From the NCBI GenBank assembly GCA_001414345.1, contig LLCB01000359.1:1-54676 (forward strand): 54,676 nt of DNA, given 5' to 3'. Shown piece by piece: positions 36,011-47,185 of this stretch. This DNA is from Hymenoscyphus infarciens. Its lineage: Eukaryota > Ascomycota > Leotiomycetes > Helotiales > Helotiaceae. Under the pieces are notes generated by a model, which did not search any database, was not told the DNA's origin, and saw only the letters and a list, made by a program, of their open reading frames with translations. How positions within the stretch are numbered: position 1 is the first letter of the stretch; every line of letters begins with the position of its first letter. The position numbers were made by a program, and so were the translations under genes.

Positions 36011-36740
36011 GAATTATCTATAATACCTTAATTTTATTACTACTTTTTAGTTACTTTTTACTACTTTTACCCTTCTTTTACTCTCTTTACTAAAGTACTT
36101 AAATAATTATAATTTAAGATTATTTAAGTACTTTAAGTACTACTTTACTAATCATATACTAATTACCTAATTAGGCTTAGCATCTCTTACTCTTAGGTTA
36201 AATTACATCTATACTTATAGTATCAAAAGTCTCAATTATCTCTTTTCCTCTCTTATATATTAGGTACTTATATAACGTCATCGTTTATACTAAGTATATA
36301 TATTACTTTTAATAATTTATAATGTTTTAGATAATAGATTTAAAGTTATATTACACTTGTATTTAGCATAGTACTAGGTAGAGTAAGCGGCGAGCGGTTA
36401 CGATACATATATATTTAATAGACATATATACACTATATTACCTTCTACTTTCCACTCTTACTTATACTTAAATTTTACGATTTAAGCCTTGCGATTTAAG
36501 TATTACGAATTACGAATACCCTCACTTTAAGCTTTAAGATTACTAATTTAAGCATTTCGATTTATGTCTAAATAGCCTCTAAAAAATCTACGTTTATCGA
36601 TTTACGATTTACGATTTACGATTTAGCTCTAAAGGGCTATATACTTAGAAATCTAAGCTTTACAATTTACAATTTACAATTTGCGATTTACAATTTACGA
36701 TTTAGTCGATTCCGACTTTTGGTACGTACGGGATGCCGTA

Positions 36741-37475
36741 AGTACTAAAGAGATGTTATATAGCTTCTTTTTTCTTTTTAAAAATCTGCTTTATTATATT
36801 AAAAAGTTATTCGTTATATAAATTATAATTGACTTATAATAAGACGTGTAACCTCTTAGAGTTATAAATAATTAGAATTTACTAGTAAAATCATATAACT
36901 TAGTCTTTGGTATTTTAAGAAAATACTTAGACTAAATATTCTATTAGCTCTTGGCTAGAAGAACTATTATCCTTTGAATTAACCATTTTTCCGCTGATAA
37001 TCGGTTATCCTTAGAAATCCGGTAACAATTGGATTACTTAATATAATATAATAAATATCGTAGACCCCCTCGGTATGTCACCGGTAATAGCGCCGCCGAA
37101 GTCTGGCCATAGATATAGAGCACGTCTATCAAATTTGTCAGGTAGTCTTTCTTTTCGGAGTTGTTGATTGGACGAAGTTATGGTGTTTAGGGGAAGTTGT
37201 TTAGATTTATTTCTAGATAAAAGTCAGCGAAAGTGTACGTGATAACAACAGGGATTCTGGAGTGGGAGGAGTGGAGATTTATGAATGGAGCGACTTTTGG
37301 AAATATTTAAATTCTCTCCTCGGTTAGTTTCTGCAACGTCACCTACTTAGAACCTAAATTATCTAACACTGTATTTAATTGCTATATAAGAAAACATAAA
37401 GCAAAAACAGAATGAGTATAATCTAACAACACATACCAAAACCCCTCTTCCCAACCCTAATTCACATTCCAGTCC
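36741..37475. other. Right flank of element B
   Basis: Begins with the right target duplication AGTACTA; AT-rich to about 37040, then normal composition. No gene recognised. Confidence 0.5.
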
Positions 37476-39310
37476 TTACACCTTCCCCACCTCTCTCTCC
37501 GAACTCCTCATCTCCTTAGAATTCTCAACCTGTTCCTTCCTCCTCTCCTTTCTCCAAACCAACAACGTAGCCAAAACACCCAACCCCGTAACCGCAGAGC
37601 AGACTTGCATACTCTCCGTAAAAGCCTCAGCATGAATCTGTTTCAACAAATTCAACGCCGCGGGTGTTGTGGCTTCTGGTGTACCTGGTAGACCGAGCTC
37701 TGCGTGTTCACGAACGAGTTTACGGAGGGTGGAGCTGAGAATTGCTGTTGAGGCTGCGATTCCGATGGAGCCTCCTAGGACGCGGGCTTGGGCTATGATA
37801 CCTTGTGCGACAGCTGTGAGAGCTGTCAATTTTCGTTTTCGTTTTCGTTTTCGTTTTTGAGGAGGGTGTAGTGCATTGGAGGAAACTTACTGATAACCTT
37901 GAGGCCACACTCTAAACCACCACCCAGAGAAGTAGTGGAGACCATCAAACTAAAGCCTATCCCGATAAAGACTTGGAACCCATACATTTTCGGCTCAACC
38001 TCAGGAACATTCTTCAACGTCGAAAGTAACGCGGTCCCAAGAACCGAGAAAAGAGCCCCTACGAACAGCGTTTCGAAAATCAAATTCTTCTTCGTATTCA
38101 TGATTGCTACGACTGTGCTGAAAACAGCCACCGCTCCTACCATTGGTAATAATGCTAAGCCGGCAACTAATTGACTTTTCTCATTAACGATTTGGAGTCG
38201 CAGAGGAAGCGTGTAAATAACCATGAAATAAGGGAATCCATCAAATAAGGTTACGGCAACGTAGCCCATATAGACTCAGCTTTTTAACAGAGCAAGCGGG
38301 AATATCGTTGCAAGTGACCCGGACCATTATTTTGCTACGACTACTTCCAAGCAGAAGAGGAGGATGTAACATATACAACCGATGACGTTAGGAACGATGA
38401 AGAGTGGTTTGTTCCAAGAATATCCTGTGATACCGGCTTGTTGGAAGGAAAACACTACGCATACTGAGGCTGCGATTCCGAGGATTGCACCTATTATGTC
38501 GAGCTGTTTCCATGAGCGGCATTGGACGTGGACCATTTAGTGAGGTTTTGGCCAGGCGATTATGAATATTATTAGAGGGATGATTCCAATTGGAGCACTG
38601 AAAATTGGTCAGCATATAAAAGAGAATGAATGGAATGGAATGATGCCTTACTTGATCCAGAATATCCCTCGCCAAGTGGTATAATGTGTGATAACACCAC
38701 TAAGCACGGGTCCAAGAATACCAGACACTAGGTGAGCAGGTTAGTATAACCCAAAAAAGCCAAAATTTCCAGAGCTTAGAGGAGACCAGCGTTCCAAAAA
38801 CCAAAAAAAGGAAGAAAAAAGGAAAATGACCAGAAGAAGGCAGAAAACTACTCACTAGTAACACCAGCACCCGCAGTAGCTCCAACAATCTGCGACATCT
38901 CAGGAGGACTAATTTCGGGAAAGATAACAAAAGTAAGAGAGTAAAGCCCTGAACCACCAATTTCCTGCATAACCCTTGAAGTAATAAGTTGTTCCAAAGT
39001 CCTCGCAAACCCACAACCCAAAGAAAAGGCCAAGAAAATTACAAGTGCAGTGATGTAAGCATTTCTTCTCCCAACAATATCAGCTATCCGCGCAAAGACT
39101 ATAGCGCAACCAAGATAACTGAGGGTATAAGCTAGTGCTATCCAGTTGATGGATTCGACGGCTCCAAAATCCTCTCCAATTGTTAACAGACCTGCGGCAA
39201 CAATTGTGGTGTCGAGGAGAGAGAGGAATAATCCAAAGGAAATACATTAGTATGAGATAAGCATGATTTGGAGATGAACATACCTGATGCAAAGTGAGAT
39301 TAACTGCCAT
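37476..39310 (-). pseudogene. MFS drug:H+ antiporter-like transporter, pseudogene
   Basis: Read on the minus strand, segments fit a 14-TM-type MFS efflux pump: GLFLSLLDTTIVAAG, then INWIALAYTLSYLGCAIVFARIADIVGRRNA (motif A-like), MQEIGGSGLYSL, a motif-C segment SGILGPVLSGVITHYTTWRG, and a C-terminal VAQGIIAQARVLGGSIGIAA. Three in-frame stops sit where Gln, Gln and Arg codons are expected: 38537-38539 (TAA), 38327-38329 (TAA) and 38276-38278 (TGA), each explained by one C-to-T change. The first intron (donor GTATGT after LTLHQ) has no AG before the next coding block, so its acceptor is also lost. Other introns keep GT-AG; the last holds a GAAAAC hexamer run (37831-37858). An intact copy would export small molecules at the plasma membrane; this copy should be inactive. 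It lies just right of the element cluster. Confidence 0.85.
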
Positions 39311-40908
39311 TTTAGAAGTTTCAAAATTTCCCAAAAGTGTTAATTAACCAGGAGATTCCGAGCCAGTCTCGAAGCCTTTCGTTTGTACGACATTACCATC
39401 TAGCGTGTCTGACACCGTCGATTTTCCCATCACCACCAGAAGGACACACTAGGATGTTTTAAATAAGCCGCGAGACAACCAACGAGATTCAAATATATAT
39501 AACAACAAGCATATTCCCGTCCAAGACACAACACCAAAGGAAGGTTGGAATATTTTCTCTTGACGATGTTCCAACAACAACAAACGAGAACCGATGATAT
39601 CTAACCTTAATCCTAGAAATGGAAACTAGGAAGCATGTAACCTCGCTTGCTCAACCCGTTTTCTACCCACCCGCCTCATTTTTCGACCACCTCACATCGG
39701 CTGTACAGCGGGGTAAACCAGAACACGTTCTCTCACCGCATGCCTTACAGCGTAATAGTAACCTATCAAAGCTCTCTCAAGCTTTCGATTTCTCCAATCG
39801 TGGGAGATCACACAAGCACGGCACTCGCCCACACTGCACTCACGCTCAAAGAAGTAAGTTACTCTCAAGAGCCCGGCGATTGGCCACGCAATAAGTGTGG
39901 GTTCTAGAACCCACCCGCAAAGAGAACGAGGTGTTGCAGGGTCTATCGCGTCTATCGTACCGCGATACGAGATGCCTTTTTGTTTCTGGAAAGAGGGATG
40001 GAAGCAAATTTGCTGGGAACTTGATGCTTTTGATGAGCAGGTCGCACACGGGGCGGAAACTCCCGCGGAGGTAGTGGTTAGTGCACCAGTAACATGCGGT
40101 AGTCCTGATGTGGGGACGTCCCGAGGGAAACGCTGTGGGGGCTTGAAACTTTTGACGAGAGGGGATTGATGATGTTTCGGAGTTGTGATAACCTTTGTAT
40201 TTCCCCTGAAATGGAGAGATCTTTCCATCGAGAAGAAGATTTTGCTTTCTAGCCACCAAAAGTCGTAGAACATGCCTCAGCGTGCTAAGACAGCTCCAAA
40301 TTATCGACTCCTCATAAAGTGCTCCTGCAAAAAATCCAAATATCTTGGATTCATGCCAGCGTCTACATAAACATCTGGTCCATATCCTACTATCAAAATG
40401 GCAGACCTCCCAACCACCACCTACCCAGACCGGATGTCTCAACAGCGAGCATACATGGTGAGAACCAGGGCAGTTGTTGAAGGCAGCATCAAAACGTCTG
40501 GTTTGAAACTCCAGGGTAAGGGGTCGAGGTCCGAGAGAGATAGGTACACTTTATCTCTTTTTCCCTGGCTGAGTAAACCGTTTCGCAATTTCTCGACTGT
40601 GGCCCTCACTGGCAACGACGCTGGGCAGTAAATATATGGTAAGGGCTCGCGTGGTTGGAAGAATACAGGACTGAAGCATCAACGGCTTTGAGGAGAAAAT
40701 GGATCAAGAACTCCAGCACACTGCAAAAACACAAACATCTCAGAGATCATGTGGTAAGTAGTACTATGTATATAATTACAGTATATATCGCAAAAGTAGG
40801 TATCAATCAAATCGGTATATCCCCATCCATCCATCCCCTCCATCCGAAAAACGCCCCCTCCAAACCATTAATCCATCCCATCCCATCTCCCCCAAAAAAG
40901 AAAAGAAA
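39311..40908. other. Intergenic, no gene recognised
   Basis: Two overlapping minus-strand frames (39692-40273, 193 aa; 39846-40442, 198 aa) and several plus-strand frames are open here, but none shows a domain, signal or composition that I can recognise. They compete on the same DNA, so I do not call them genes. Confidence 0.4.
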
Positions 40909-43908
40909 CTAAATAGCATAATTCTCCGTATGCAAGAAAATCTCATCCTTACTATCATCACCCCAAATATCCGCCTGCAACCTCGCCACCGTATTCGCAA
41001 CATCAACCCTCATAGTGGGCGGCCCACAAACGAAAACACACGTCCTCCTCCCGAAGATCCCTTTCCCATCTGCTCCACCAGTCGCCATATCTTTAAGCAT
41101 ATATCCCAAATCCGGACGCCCGTATTCCGTGGACCAACCTTCCTTTTTTACTTTTGCACCTACGAAGGCGAAACGCATGAGGTTCTTTTGGAATTCTGTA
41201 GGTGTCGAGGGAAATCCGAAGTCGAAGTTTGAGCCTGCTGGTGCTGGTGCTGCGTTGGAGGTGGAGGGTATAGCGATGTGGAGGTCTGCGGATTTTTGAC
41301 GGAGGTGTGCTGCTTCTGGGGCGGCAGGGTATGGGGAAAGGGAGGAGGAAGGTTCAGGTGCTGCTGGAGTTGGGGAGGGGAAGGATGTAGGTGCTGGTGA
41401 TGGGGCTGGTCGTGGAGGCGGAGGAGGAAGAGGGAAGTGATCTGACTCCTTCGAGTCTTGAGATGCTCGGATAGACTCTTCAAAGCTGGGTGGCTTGAGT
41501 CCTCCTTCATCACGCTGTATCTCTTGTGATGCAGGCTTCGAGTCTGGGATGTAGCTCGCTGGGCGATAATCTGCGGAGAGATGTTTTGAATCGCGCGAGA
41601 CGAAGCTTGATGGTCTGTAACCATCTTTTGGTGGTGGTCCTGGAGGAGGTCCAGGTAGGTTTTTGGGATCGTAAGATAGTGTTGAATTTCTGGCGGAATC
41701 CATATGTTCACTCCACGGATTATTCGAAGTTCTAGGAGAAGGTGGTGCGAACTTGAAATGTGGTGCATCTGATCGCGGAGGGGGTGGAAAATGGAACTCT
41801 CTTCTTTTCTGTGATCCCCCTGATGAGGGAGACAAGAATTTACGACTTGATTCGTGGCCTTCCGCGGGAGGAATTGGTGAGGGAGGAGCTCGTCCCTCCA
41901 ACTTCTTTAACGAGTTCTCTCTCATCACCTTCTTTGGTGGTGGAGGGAATGATGTTTGTGGAGCAGGTGGAAGCACCTTTGGCTGTAAGTGCTTTGCTCT
42001 CGGTAGTGACGTTATGGCATCTTCATTTTCGGCTCGTAACTCTTCTTCTCGATCAACGTTGCCTGCTGCCTCATCCCGAATGTATTGGGAATTTCGTTTC
42101 GAGGCAATATCAGAAACGAATCCGTCCAGCTTATCGTGAAGCATGGTACTGATTGGTCGAGGTGCTCTGCCAGTTCCAACTCCTTGATGTGTTTGCCTTT
42201 TTGCTGCAGTGACATAAAATTGGCAGGTGACTGTTCCTGGAGGTGCATATTCTCTGCAGATTCTAAGTTCTTCTTTGAACCAATCCATTGCCTCCAATCT
42301 CTTCAAAGCCCAAACAACTTCGATCTTCTGTGTTACTGCTTTTCCGTCTCTCATTCTCTTGATCAAGTTTAGAAGTTGTGAGACGATTGCTGTGATGCCA
42401 CTCCCACCTGCAAACAGAATGACGGTATCAAAAGACGCCAGCTCTCTTTGCATACCACCATATGGACCCTCTAGATATGCTCGGTAGGTCTTGAATGGAC
42501 CTCTGGCAATCGCAGTCTCGAGAACTCGACGTGTGAACCCACCGAATGGGCGGAAAACCAACGTGCAGTCTCTGTAAAGTTCGCCGTACTCCGATGGAAA
42601 ATCTTCGCTGCAGAGTGATGATATCGTGAAGGGGTGACTCTCAAATATTGAAATGCCCGGCATTCTCAAGTAGACGTATTGACCAGGTCTCCAGGTCATT
42701 TGTGTCGGGATTGTGACCTTGATTGCATTTTCAGCCAGCAATGTAATTGCTGCCTCGTCTCCTATCAACCAAGAGTTTCTCCATGGCTTAGCCCAATTCA
42801 GATTGAAGATTCTCAAGAAATATGAGAGACACCAGATGGCAACCGTGGCCCAAAGATAGCTCCAGGACGTAAGATAATTGTGGCAATGCCAGAAAAGAAG
42901 TCCCACATAGACGATGGAAACAGGAATATGCAAAACCAGAAAGAATTCGTATGCGAGGGTTCTCAAAAATGGCAAAGATCCAATACAGAGCCAACCAAGA
43001 GGTGCTAGACAGGCAATTCCAGTCCCATATACAAGCCCACTGCCCTTGGGAAAGAGTTTCTGATAGACAGCCATGCCACCATCTTCGTAAACTGGCGTGA
43101 CGTAAAAGGGAACGGTATGGACAATGGACAGAAATAGGCAGAGGTATCCGCCCCATCTGTGAAAGACGCCCAATCGTTCGTGTCCGATTCCTGTGATTGC
43201 GGATATCAGGTTTGCCTTCATGCTCGTAGCGACAATCCATGGAGTCATGGCAACCGCAAGCATACCAGCTCTGATGGCGAGCGGTGGTGATCCGAATTGA
43301 ATGCTCTGCCAAAAGAGCGGTTGTGGCAAAAAACAATAAAGCGTCACAAAAGTCAAAGCAATAATGAGAATTGCAATAACGGCGAGTGACGGGAATCCAA
43401 GTAACACCTTCTTCTTGTATCTCACTTCGGGTACAGGTCGATAGAAGATCCATCTGAATAATGCCAATGTGTCGTTGACAGCTCGAAACGAAGACCAAGC
43501 TGATTGCCCTCTCGTGAGTTCCATCCCCTTTTCTCCCTCGCGGGGAAAGAGTTGTCCCGCAGTGTGCTCTCTGGTGTGTCCCATCTGACCCGTCTGCATG
43601 TTTTCCATCGCATAGTCGTCATCTGGAGAATAGTTCCCGTAGTACTGTTCAACCTCGTGTTTGTGCATAGCTTGCCTTATCTTGTCGGTCCACGCGTGAT
43701 ATGCCCTCGTCACAGCCACTAGCACCACCAAAATCAGACAAAAGTAGGTCCATCCCAAAGCGTATTTCCCGGATTTATTCCAAGGATCAACTGTGTTTGC
43801 TTCGATCAGACCCGGGGGACTCGTAGGTGTGAGGGGAATATTTATTCGTTTGGCAAGGTCTGCTAGCGTCTGGGATCCAACTCTTCTGGGTATCTCGGAG
43901 GAAAACAT
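40909..43908 (-). CDS. Ferric reductase-like transmembrane flavocytochrome (FRE/NOX superfamily)
   Basis: A single 999-aa exon. Order: a TM helix near residues 49-69; the membrane heme domain from about 165 to 380 with HRWGGYLCLFLSIVH (about 248-262) and HIPVSIVYVGLLFWHCH (about 325-341) supplying heme histidines; the FAD domain with RPGQYVYLRMPG and HPFTISS (about 422); and the NAD(P)H-binding GGSGITA (about 499). The C-terminal CVFVCGPPTMRVD is near residue 950. Family members carry electrons from cytosolic NADPH via FAD and two hemes to ferric or cupric ions, or oxygen, outside the membrane. Unusual is about 330 residues (570-900) rich in Pro, Ser and charged residues, inserted within the NAD-binding lobe. 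No EF hands are seen, which argues against a calcium-regulated oxidase. No stop or frameshift. Confidence 0.9.
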   Translation of the reverse strand: MFSSEIPRRVGSQTLADLAKRINIPLTPTSPPGLIEANTVDPWNKSGKYALGWTYFCLILVVLVAVTRAYHAWTDKIRQAMHKHEVEQYYGNYSPDDDYAMENMQTGQMGHTREHTAGQLFPREGEKGMELTRGQSAWSSFRAVNDTLALFRWIFYRPVPEVRYKKKVLLGFPSLAVIAILIIALTFVTLYCFLPQPLFWQSIQFGSPPLAIRAGMLAVAMTPWIVATSMKANLISAITGIGHERLGVFHRWGGYLCLFLSIVHTVPFYVTPVYEDGGMAVYQKLFPKGSGLVYGTGIACLAPLGWLCIGSLPFLRTLAYEFFLVLHIPVSIVYVGLLFWHCHNYLTSWSYLWATVAIWCLSYFLRIFNLNWAKPWRNSWLIGDEAAITLLAENAIKVTIPTQMTWRPGQYVYLRMPGISIFESHPFTISSLCSEDFPSEYGELYRDCTLVFRPFGGFTRRVLETAIARGPFKTYRAYLEGPYGGMQRELASFDTVILFAGGSGITAIVSQLLNLIKRMRDGKAVTQKIEVVWALKRLEAMDWFKEELRICREYAPPGTVTCQFYVTAAKRQTHQGVGTGRAPRPISTMLHDKLDGFVSDIASKRNSQYIRDEAAGNVDREEELRAENEDAITSLPRAKHLQPKVLPPAPQTSFPPPPKKVMRENSLKKLEGRAPPSPIPPAEGHESSRKFLSPSSGGSQKRREFHFPPPPRSDAPHFKFAPPSPRTSNNPWSEHMDSARNSTLSYDPKNLPGPPPGPPPKDGYRPSSFVSRDSKHLSADYRPASYIPDSKPASQEIQRDEGGLKPPSFEESIRASQDSKESDHFPLPPPPPRPAPSPAPTSFPSPTPAAPEPSSSLSPYPAAPEAAHLRQKSADLHIAIPSTSNAAPAPAGSNFDFGFPSTPTEFQKNLMRFAFVGAKVKKEGWSTEYGRPDLGYMLKDMATGGADGKGIFGRRTCVFVCGPPTMRVDVANTVARLQADIWGDDSKDEIFLHTENYAI

Positions 43909-46138
43909 TGTCGTTTAAATTCCGAAAATCTAGCTGCTTGAAGTCTAATCGTACAATGAAGTTTGGGGGCGACAATGTCTTTGTATTCCTAAATCTAGAT
44001 GTCGTCTATCCTGACAGGGAACATGAGTTTGTCGATGCTGGCGACAGCTAAACAGAATTCGTGAATCTTTGCCGTGTAACGTTCGCCTCCCAAATCTAAA
44101 AATTAGAGGTCCTTCTCCATCGGTATTCTATCGTTCTTGCGCTCGGGATTGGATGATGGAGCAACTCGAACTCGGAACAGACGGTTTAGAGGGCGATAGT
44201 GAGAAGAATTCCAGACTCTTCTTCTATCATAGACTGGTAGATAGCAAGTGTTGTGAGGGCTGGGAAATCGGACAGCAAAACATACGGCGCAATGGGTTGC
44301 ACGACGGATAAAGCGTGAGGTGGTCAGCGTCAGACTGCCAATCCGGTCTATGTATATGAACTCGAGTGCGGTGTGGGGAAGGGTCGCGGTCGGCCGTTCG
44401 TACTACTTTACTACCTTGCGACCCAAGAAATGCAAGAAGTGCCCCTCTATCACCCCAACCGCCAGACTTATTGATTTGCAATTGAAGCGAGAATGCGTAT
44501 GGCATGATGCAAGCTCAACAGGGATGAAAGATAGCCAGTGAAATGATGAAATCACATTGGGAAAGCTCGAGGTGCTTCTCATGGGATTGAAAATGATGTG
44601 GAGGGCGCGGCGGTTGATCGCGATCTGGTGTTGGCCCTGAACTGAACCCCACGTCTACAACCGGAAAACGGAACCAATGCCTGTCTTATGGGTAGGCTAC
44701 TAGTAGTCCTCGATTTGCCGTTATCACATGATTCACATCGCAAATGCAAGTCGCAGGCAGGGCACATTTCGCAATGCAAGTACTTTGTACCGGGGATTCC
44801 TCCTGTTATGTACAAGCCGTCGCCATTTTCCCACTCGCGCCGCCGTCAGATGCGGTCCGTTGCTTTCTGGCTTTCACTTGAACAAATGTGTCCGTCCCTG
44901 CTTAGAACGGTCAGCGAGACTTTTTCAACTACGACAGATTCGAGCAAGCTGCACTGCAACTCTTCTTGGTCACATTTGGCCATGCTCAGTCAGGCTTTTC
45001 AATTGACTCCCCTCCGGTCCCCTCGGCATTTCATATCAACGAATCACAACTTCTGCGCAAGCAATGGTTGTGATGAAAGGCAGCAGATGTTGAACCAATG
45101 CGAAGGCTGGGAGGTGGTTCTCCAAGGTTCTCCAATATATGGCTCGGCGGTAACACATTGATCATGATTGGATCTTTTCTCTCGCTCCACAGCTCCACAG
45201 CTCCCCTGGCGAAGCCCTTGCAGCCATTCTCGATCCAGCTGGCGGTCCGAGACGCCCGGCTTCCCGAAGGAGGAGTTTTCTGCACACACATGATAGTGAC
45301 GGGAACCTCTCATAAAAAAACAGGAAAAGAGCCACACCAAAGTAGTTGACGGAAGTTATGTTGTTGAGAGTTGAAACGTTAAGTTTACCGCCTGCGACTA
45401 CTGCTCTCCATTTCGCAATCTCTCTAATCGCCCCGGACGGAAACAATGAACGGATGAAGAAGAGAGTATAGAGTATTGCTTCCGTTGCGGCACTTATGAC
45501 TGACAGCATATGAACGCAGTCAGCAATGAGGAATTCGCCATCGGCAGTGGGATGGGATCGCTTACACGATCGAAGTCATCGAGATGGAAAGAAGAAGCGA
45601 GCGAACTCTGAAAGGCAAACAACAATCACTTGATCTGGTTCGCAACCCCACCACCACTGTTGGTGTTTCTGGGACCGGGGTACGACGTCAGTTGTCGTTG
45701 TACAGACCGGAGGATCAAACAATTCCAACAACTTTGCAGAGAAGGCATAAACGAAATACGAGGGGCTTGAATGTGAAAGCCTCAGTCCAACATAACCAAA
45801 CTCACACCAGGTTCCCAACGCTGGCTCGAGAAGGGGGAGGAGTCAGCGATAGTTGGGGGGGGGGGGCAAGTATATAATAACAACAGAGTATTGATTTTGA
45901 TATAAATAATATAAAGAGTGAGAAGGAAAAAGATTACAGTAGACTAGGTAGTAGATACGTAAAAGGTGTTCTAGCCTTGTGGAAGAACTTGGAGCGGCGA
46001 AAATGGGTAGCCTTGTCGAGAAAGGTTGTGGTTGGCGTAAAAAAAGCTAAGCCCCACTAAAAAGTAGAAAGCAACTTGTATCTTCCTGCGAGGCAGAAAA
46101 CACCACCCAGCTCTCAATTCCATGACAAGATCGCCAAC
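43909..46138. other. Region between the divergent reductase and RRP43 genes
   Basis: About 2.2 kb without a supported gene. Frames such as 44688-45161 (157 aa) lack recognisable features. A poly-G run lies at 45855-45867. Likely shared promoter space. Confidence 0.4.
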
Positions 46139-47185
46139 ATGACCTCCACAGCCCCTCAATCAACCCTCTCCTTCCCCCGCGAAACCTTTGCGAAACTTTC
46201 TCCTCACCCCTACCTCCTCGCGCATCTCCAACCATCCTCCGCGACCTCAACACCAACGCGCGCAAACGGCCGAACCGCAACCCAATTCCGAACCCCCCAT
46301 ATCAACAATGGCTCTCTCACACACGCCGAAGGTAGCGCGGTAGTTCGAATAGGCGATACGACGGTGGTATGTGGTATTCGAGGTGAAATACTGCTGGCGA
46401 GCAATGTGGCCGGCTATCGTCCAGACAAGGCAATGGCAGAGCCCTCGTCGGGCGCGGGGTACAATGAAGTCAAACAGTTGGATTTGCTGGTTCCAAATAT
46501 CGAGCTTGCTACTGGGTGTTCGCCTGCTTTTATGCCTGGGCAACCACCTAGTACGTTGGCGCAGGGGCTGAGCACGAAGATTTATTCGTTGTTACATTCG
46601 AGCAACTTGGTGGATAGGGAGGATTTGAGGATATGGTATCAACCACCCAATATTAGCGACCCGGATAAGATGGAGGACGATGGGGAGGACGAGGAAGACG
46701 AAACCGCGGGGCCGGAAATAAAGGCTTTCTGGACGCTATACATCGATATCCTATTCATTTCTCTGGATGGTAACCCTTTCGATGCTGCATGGGCGGCGGT
46801 CATATCAGCACTGAAGAATGTACGATTACCCAAGGCATACTGGGACCCCGATCGAGAGATGATATTGTGCGATGATTCGGTGGCGGAGTCGAAAAAACTA
46901 TCGCTCAATGGGCTTCCAATAGCAGTCACGGCATTGGTATTCAAAGCAAAGGAACAGGCAAATTCGAAAGACAAGAGATATTGGATTCTGATCGACCCCG
47001 ATACGTTTGAGGAGTCCCTGTGCGATGAAACTGTTACTGTCGTGGTAGACTGTTCGACGGAAAAGACCAAGATTTTGAATATCTCAAAGGTTGGAGGCAC
47101 GATTGTGGGGAAGGATGAGATGAAAGATATTGTGAAGTTGGCTGAAATGAGGTCGGCGGAGCTCAGTAGTATACTCAATGGATGA
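46139..47185 (+). CDS. RRP43: Exosome complex component RRP43 (RNase PH-like subunit)
   Basis: A single exon of 348 aa. The RNase PH fold runs through most of the protein: a FPRETFAKLSPHPYLLAHL start, a GSLTHAEGSAVVRIGDTTVVCGI block near residues 60-85, ELATGCSPAF near 126, and SLDGNPFDAAWAAVISALKNVRLP near 220. The conserved end is VVVDCSTEKTKILNISKVGGTIV. An acidic insert (EDDGEDEEDE) near 180 is typical of low-complexity loops in fungal copies. RRP43 is one of six ring subunits of the RNA exosome; in eukaryotes the ring is catalytically inert and guides RNA to Rrp44/Rrp6 for rRNA processing and RNA decay. ATG 46139 is chosen because similarity begins there; the frame stays open to 46076. 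Confidence 0.92.
   Translation: MTSTAPQSTLSFPRETFAKLSPHPYLLAHLQPSSATSTPTRANGRTATQFRTPHINNGSLTHAEGSAVVRIGDTTVVCGIRGEILLASNVAGYRPDKAMAEPSSGAGYNEVKQLDLLVPNIELATGCSPAFMPGQPPSTLAQGLSTKIYSLLHSSNLVDREDLRIWYQPPNISDPDKMEDDGEDEEDETAGPEIKAFWTLYIDILFISLDGNPFDAAWAAVISALKNVRLPKAYWDPDREMILCDDSVAESKKLSLNGLPIAVTALVFKAKEQANSKDKRYWILIDPDTFEESLCDETVTVVVDCSTEKTKILNISKVGGTIVGKDEMKDIVKLAEMRSAELSSILNG

Larger units (their letters stand above)
29852..36740 (+). mobile_element. Element B: full-size inverted-repeat DNA transposon (6889 bp), RIP-inactivated
   Basis: The left end GAGCGTCCCGTACATACC and right end TACGGCATCCCGTACGTACC (other strand) both continue into AAAAGTCGGAA. Inverted similarity extends about 200 bp inward, including arrays of AAATCG(C/T)A words, an AGCTTAGATTTCTAAG word and TAAACGTAGATTTTTTA. 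AGTACTA lies on both sides (29845-29851, 36741-36747). Inside, two decayed genes on the plus strand are recognised: an integrase-core (DDE) protein at about 30710-32660 and a second long frame at about 34100-36010. Between them (32660-34100) I could not read a convincing frame. The ends match A, C and D, so B looks like the autonomous type of the family. All coding parts are full of TAA/TAG, so it is dead. Confidence 0.82.

Noticed and set aside
39692..40442. Two overlapping minus-strand frames of 193 and 198 aa
   Set aside because: They overlap each other in different frames, with no domain, signal peptide or recognisable composition; probably chance frames.
44688..45161. 157-aa plus-strand frame between the reductase and RRP43
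   Set aside because: No recognisable features and overlapped by other frames of similar quality.
46639..47178. 179-aa antisense frame over RRP43
   Set aside because: Shadow of a clearly conserved gene on the other strand.
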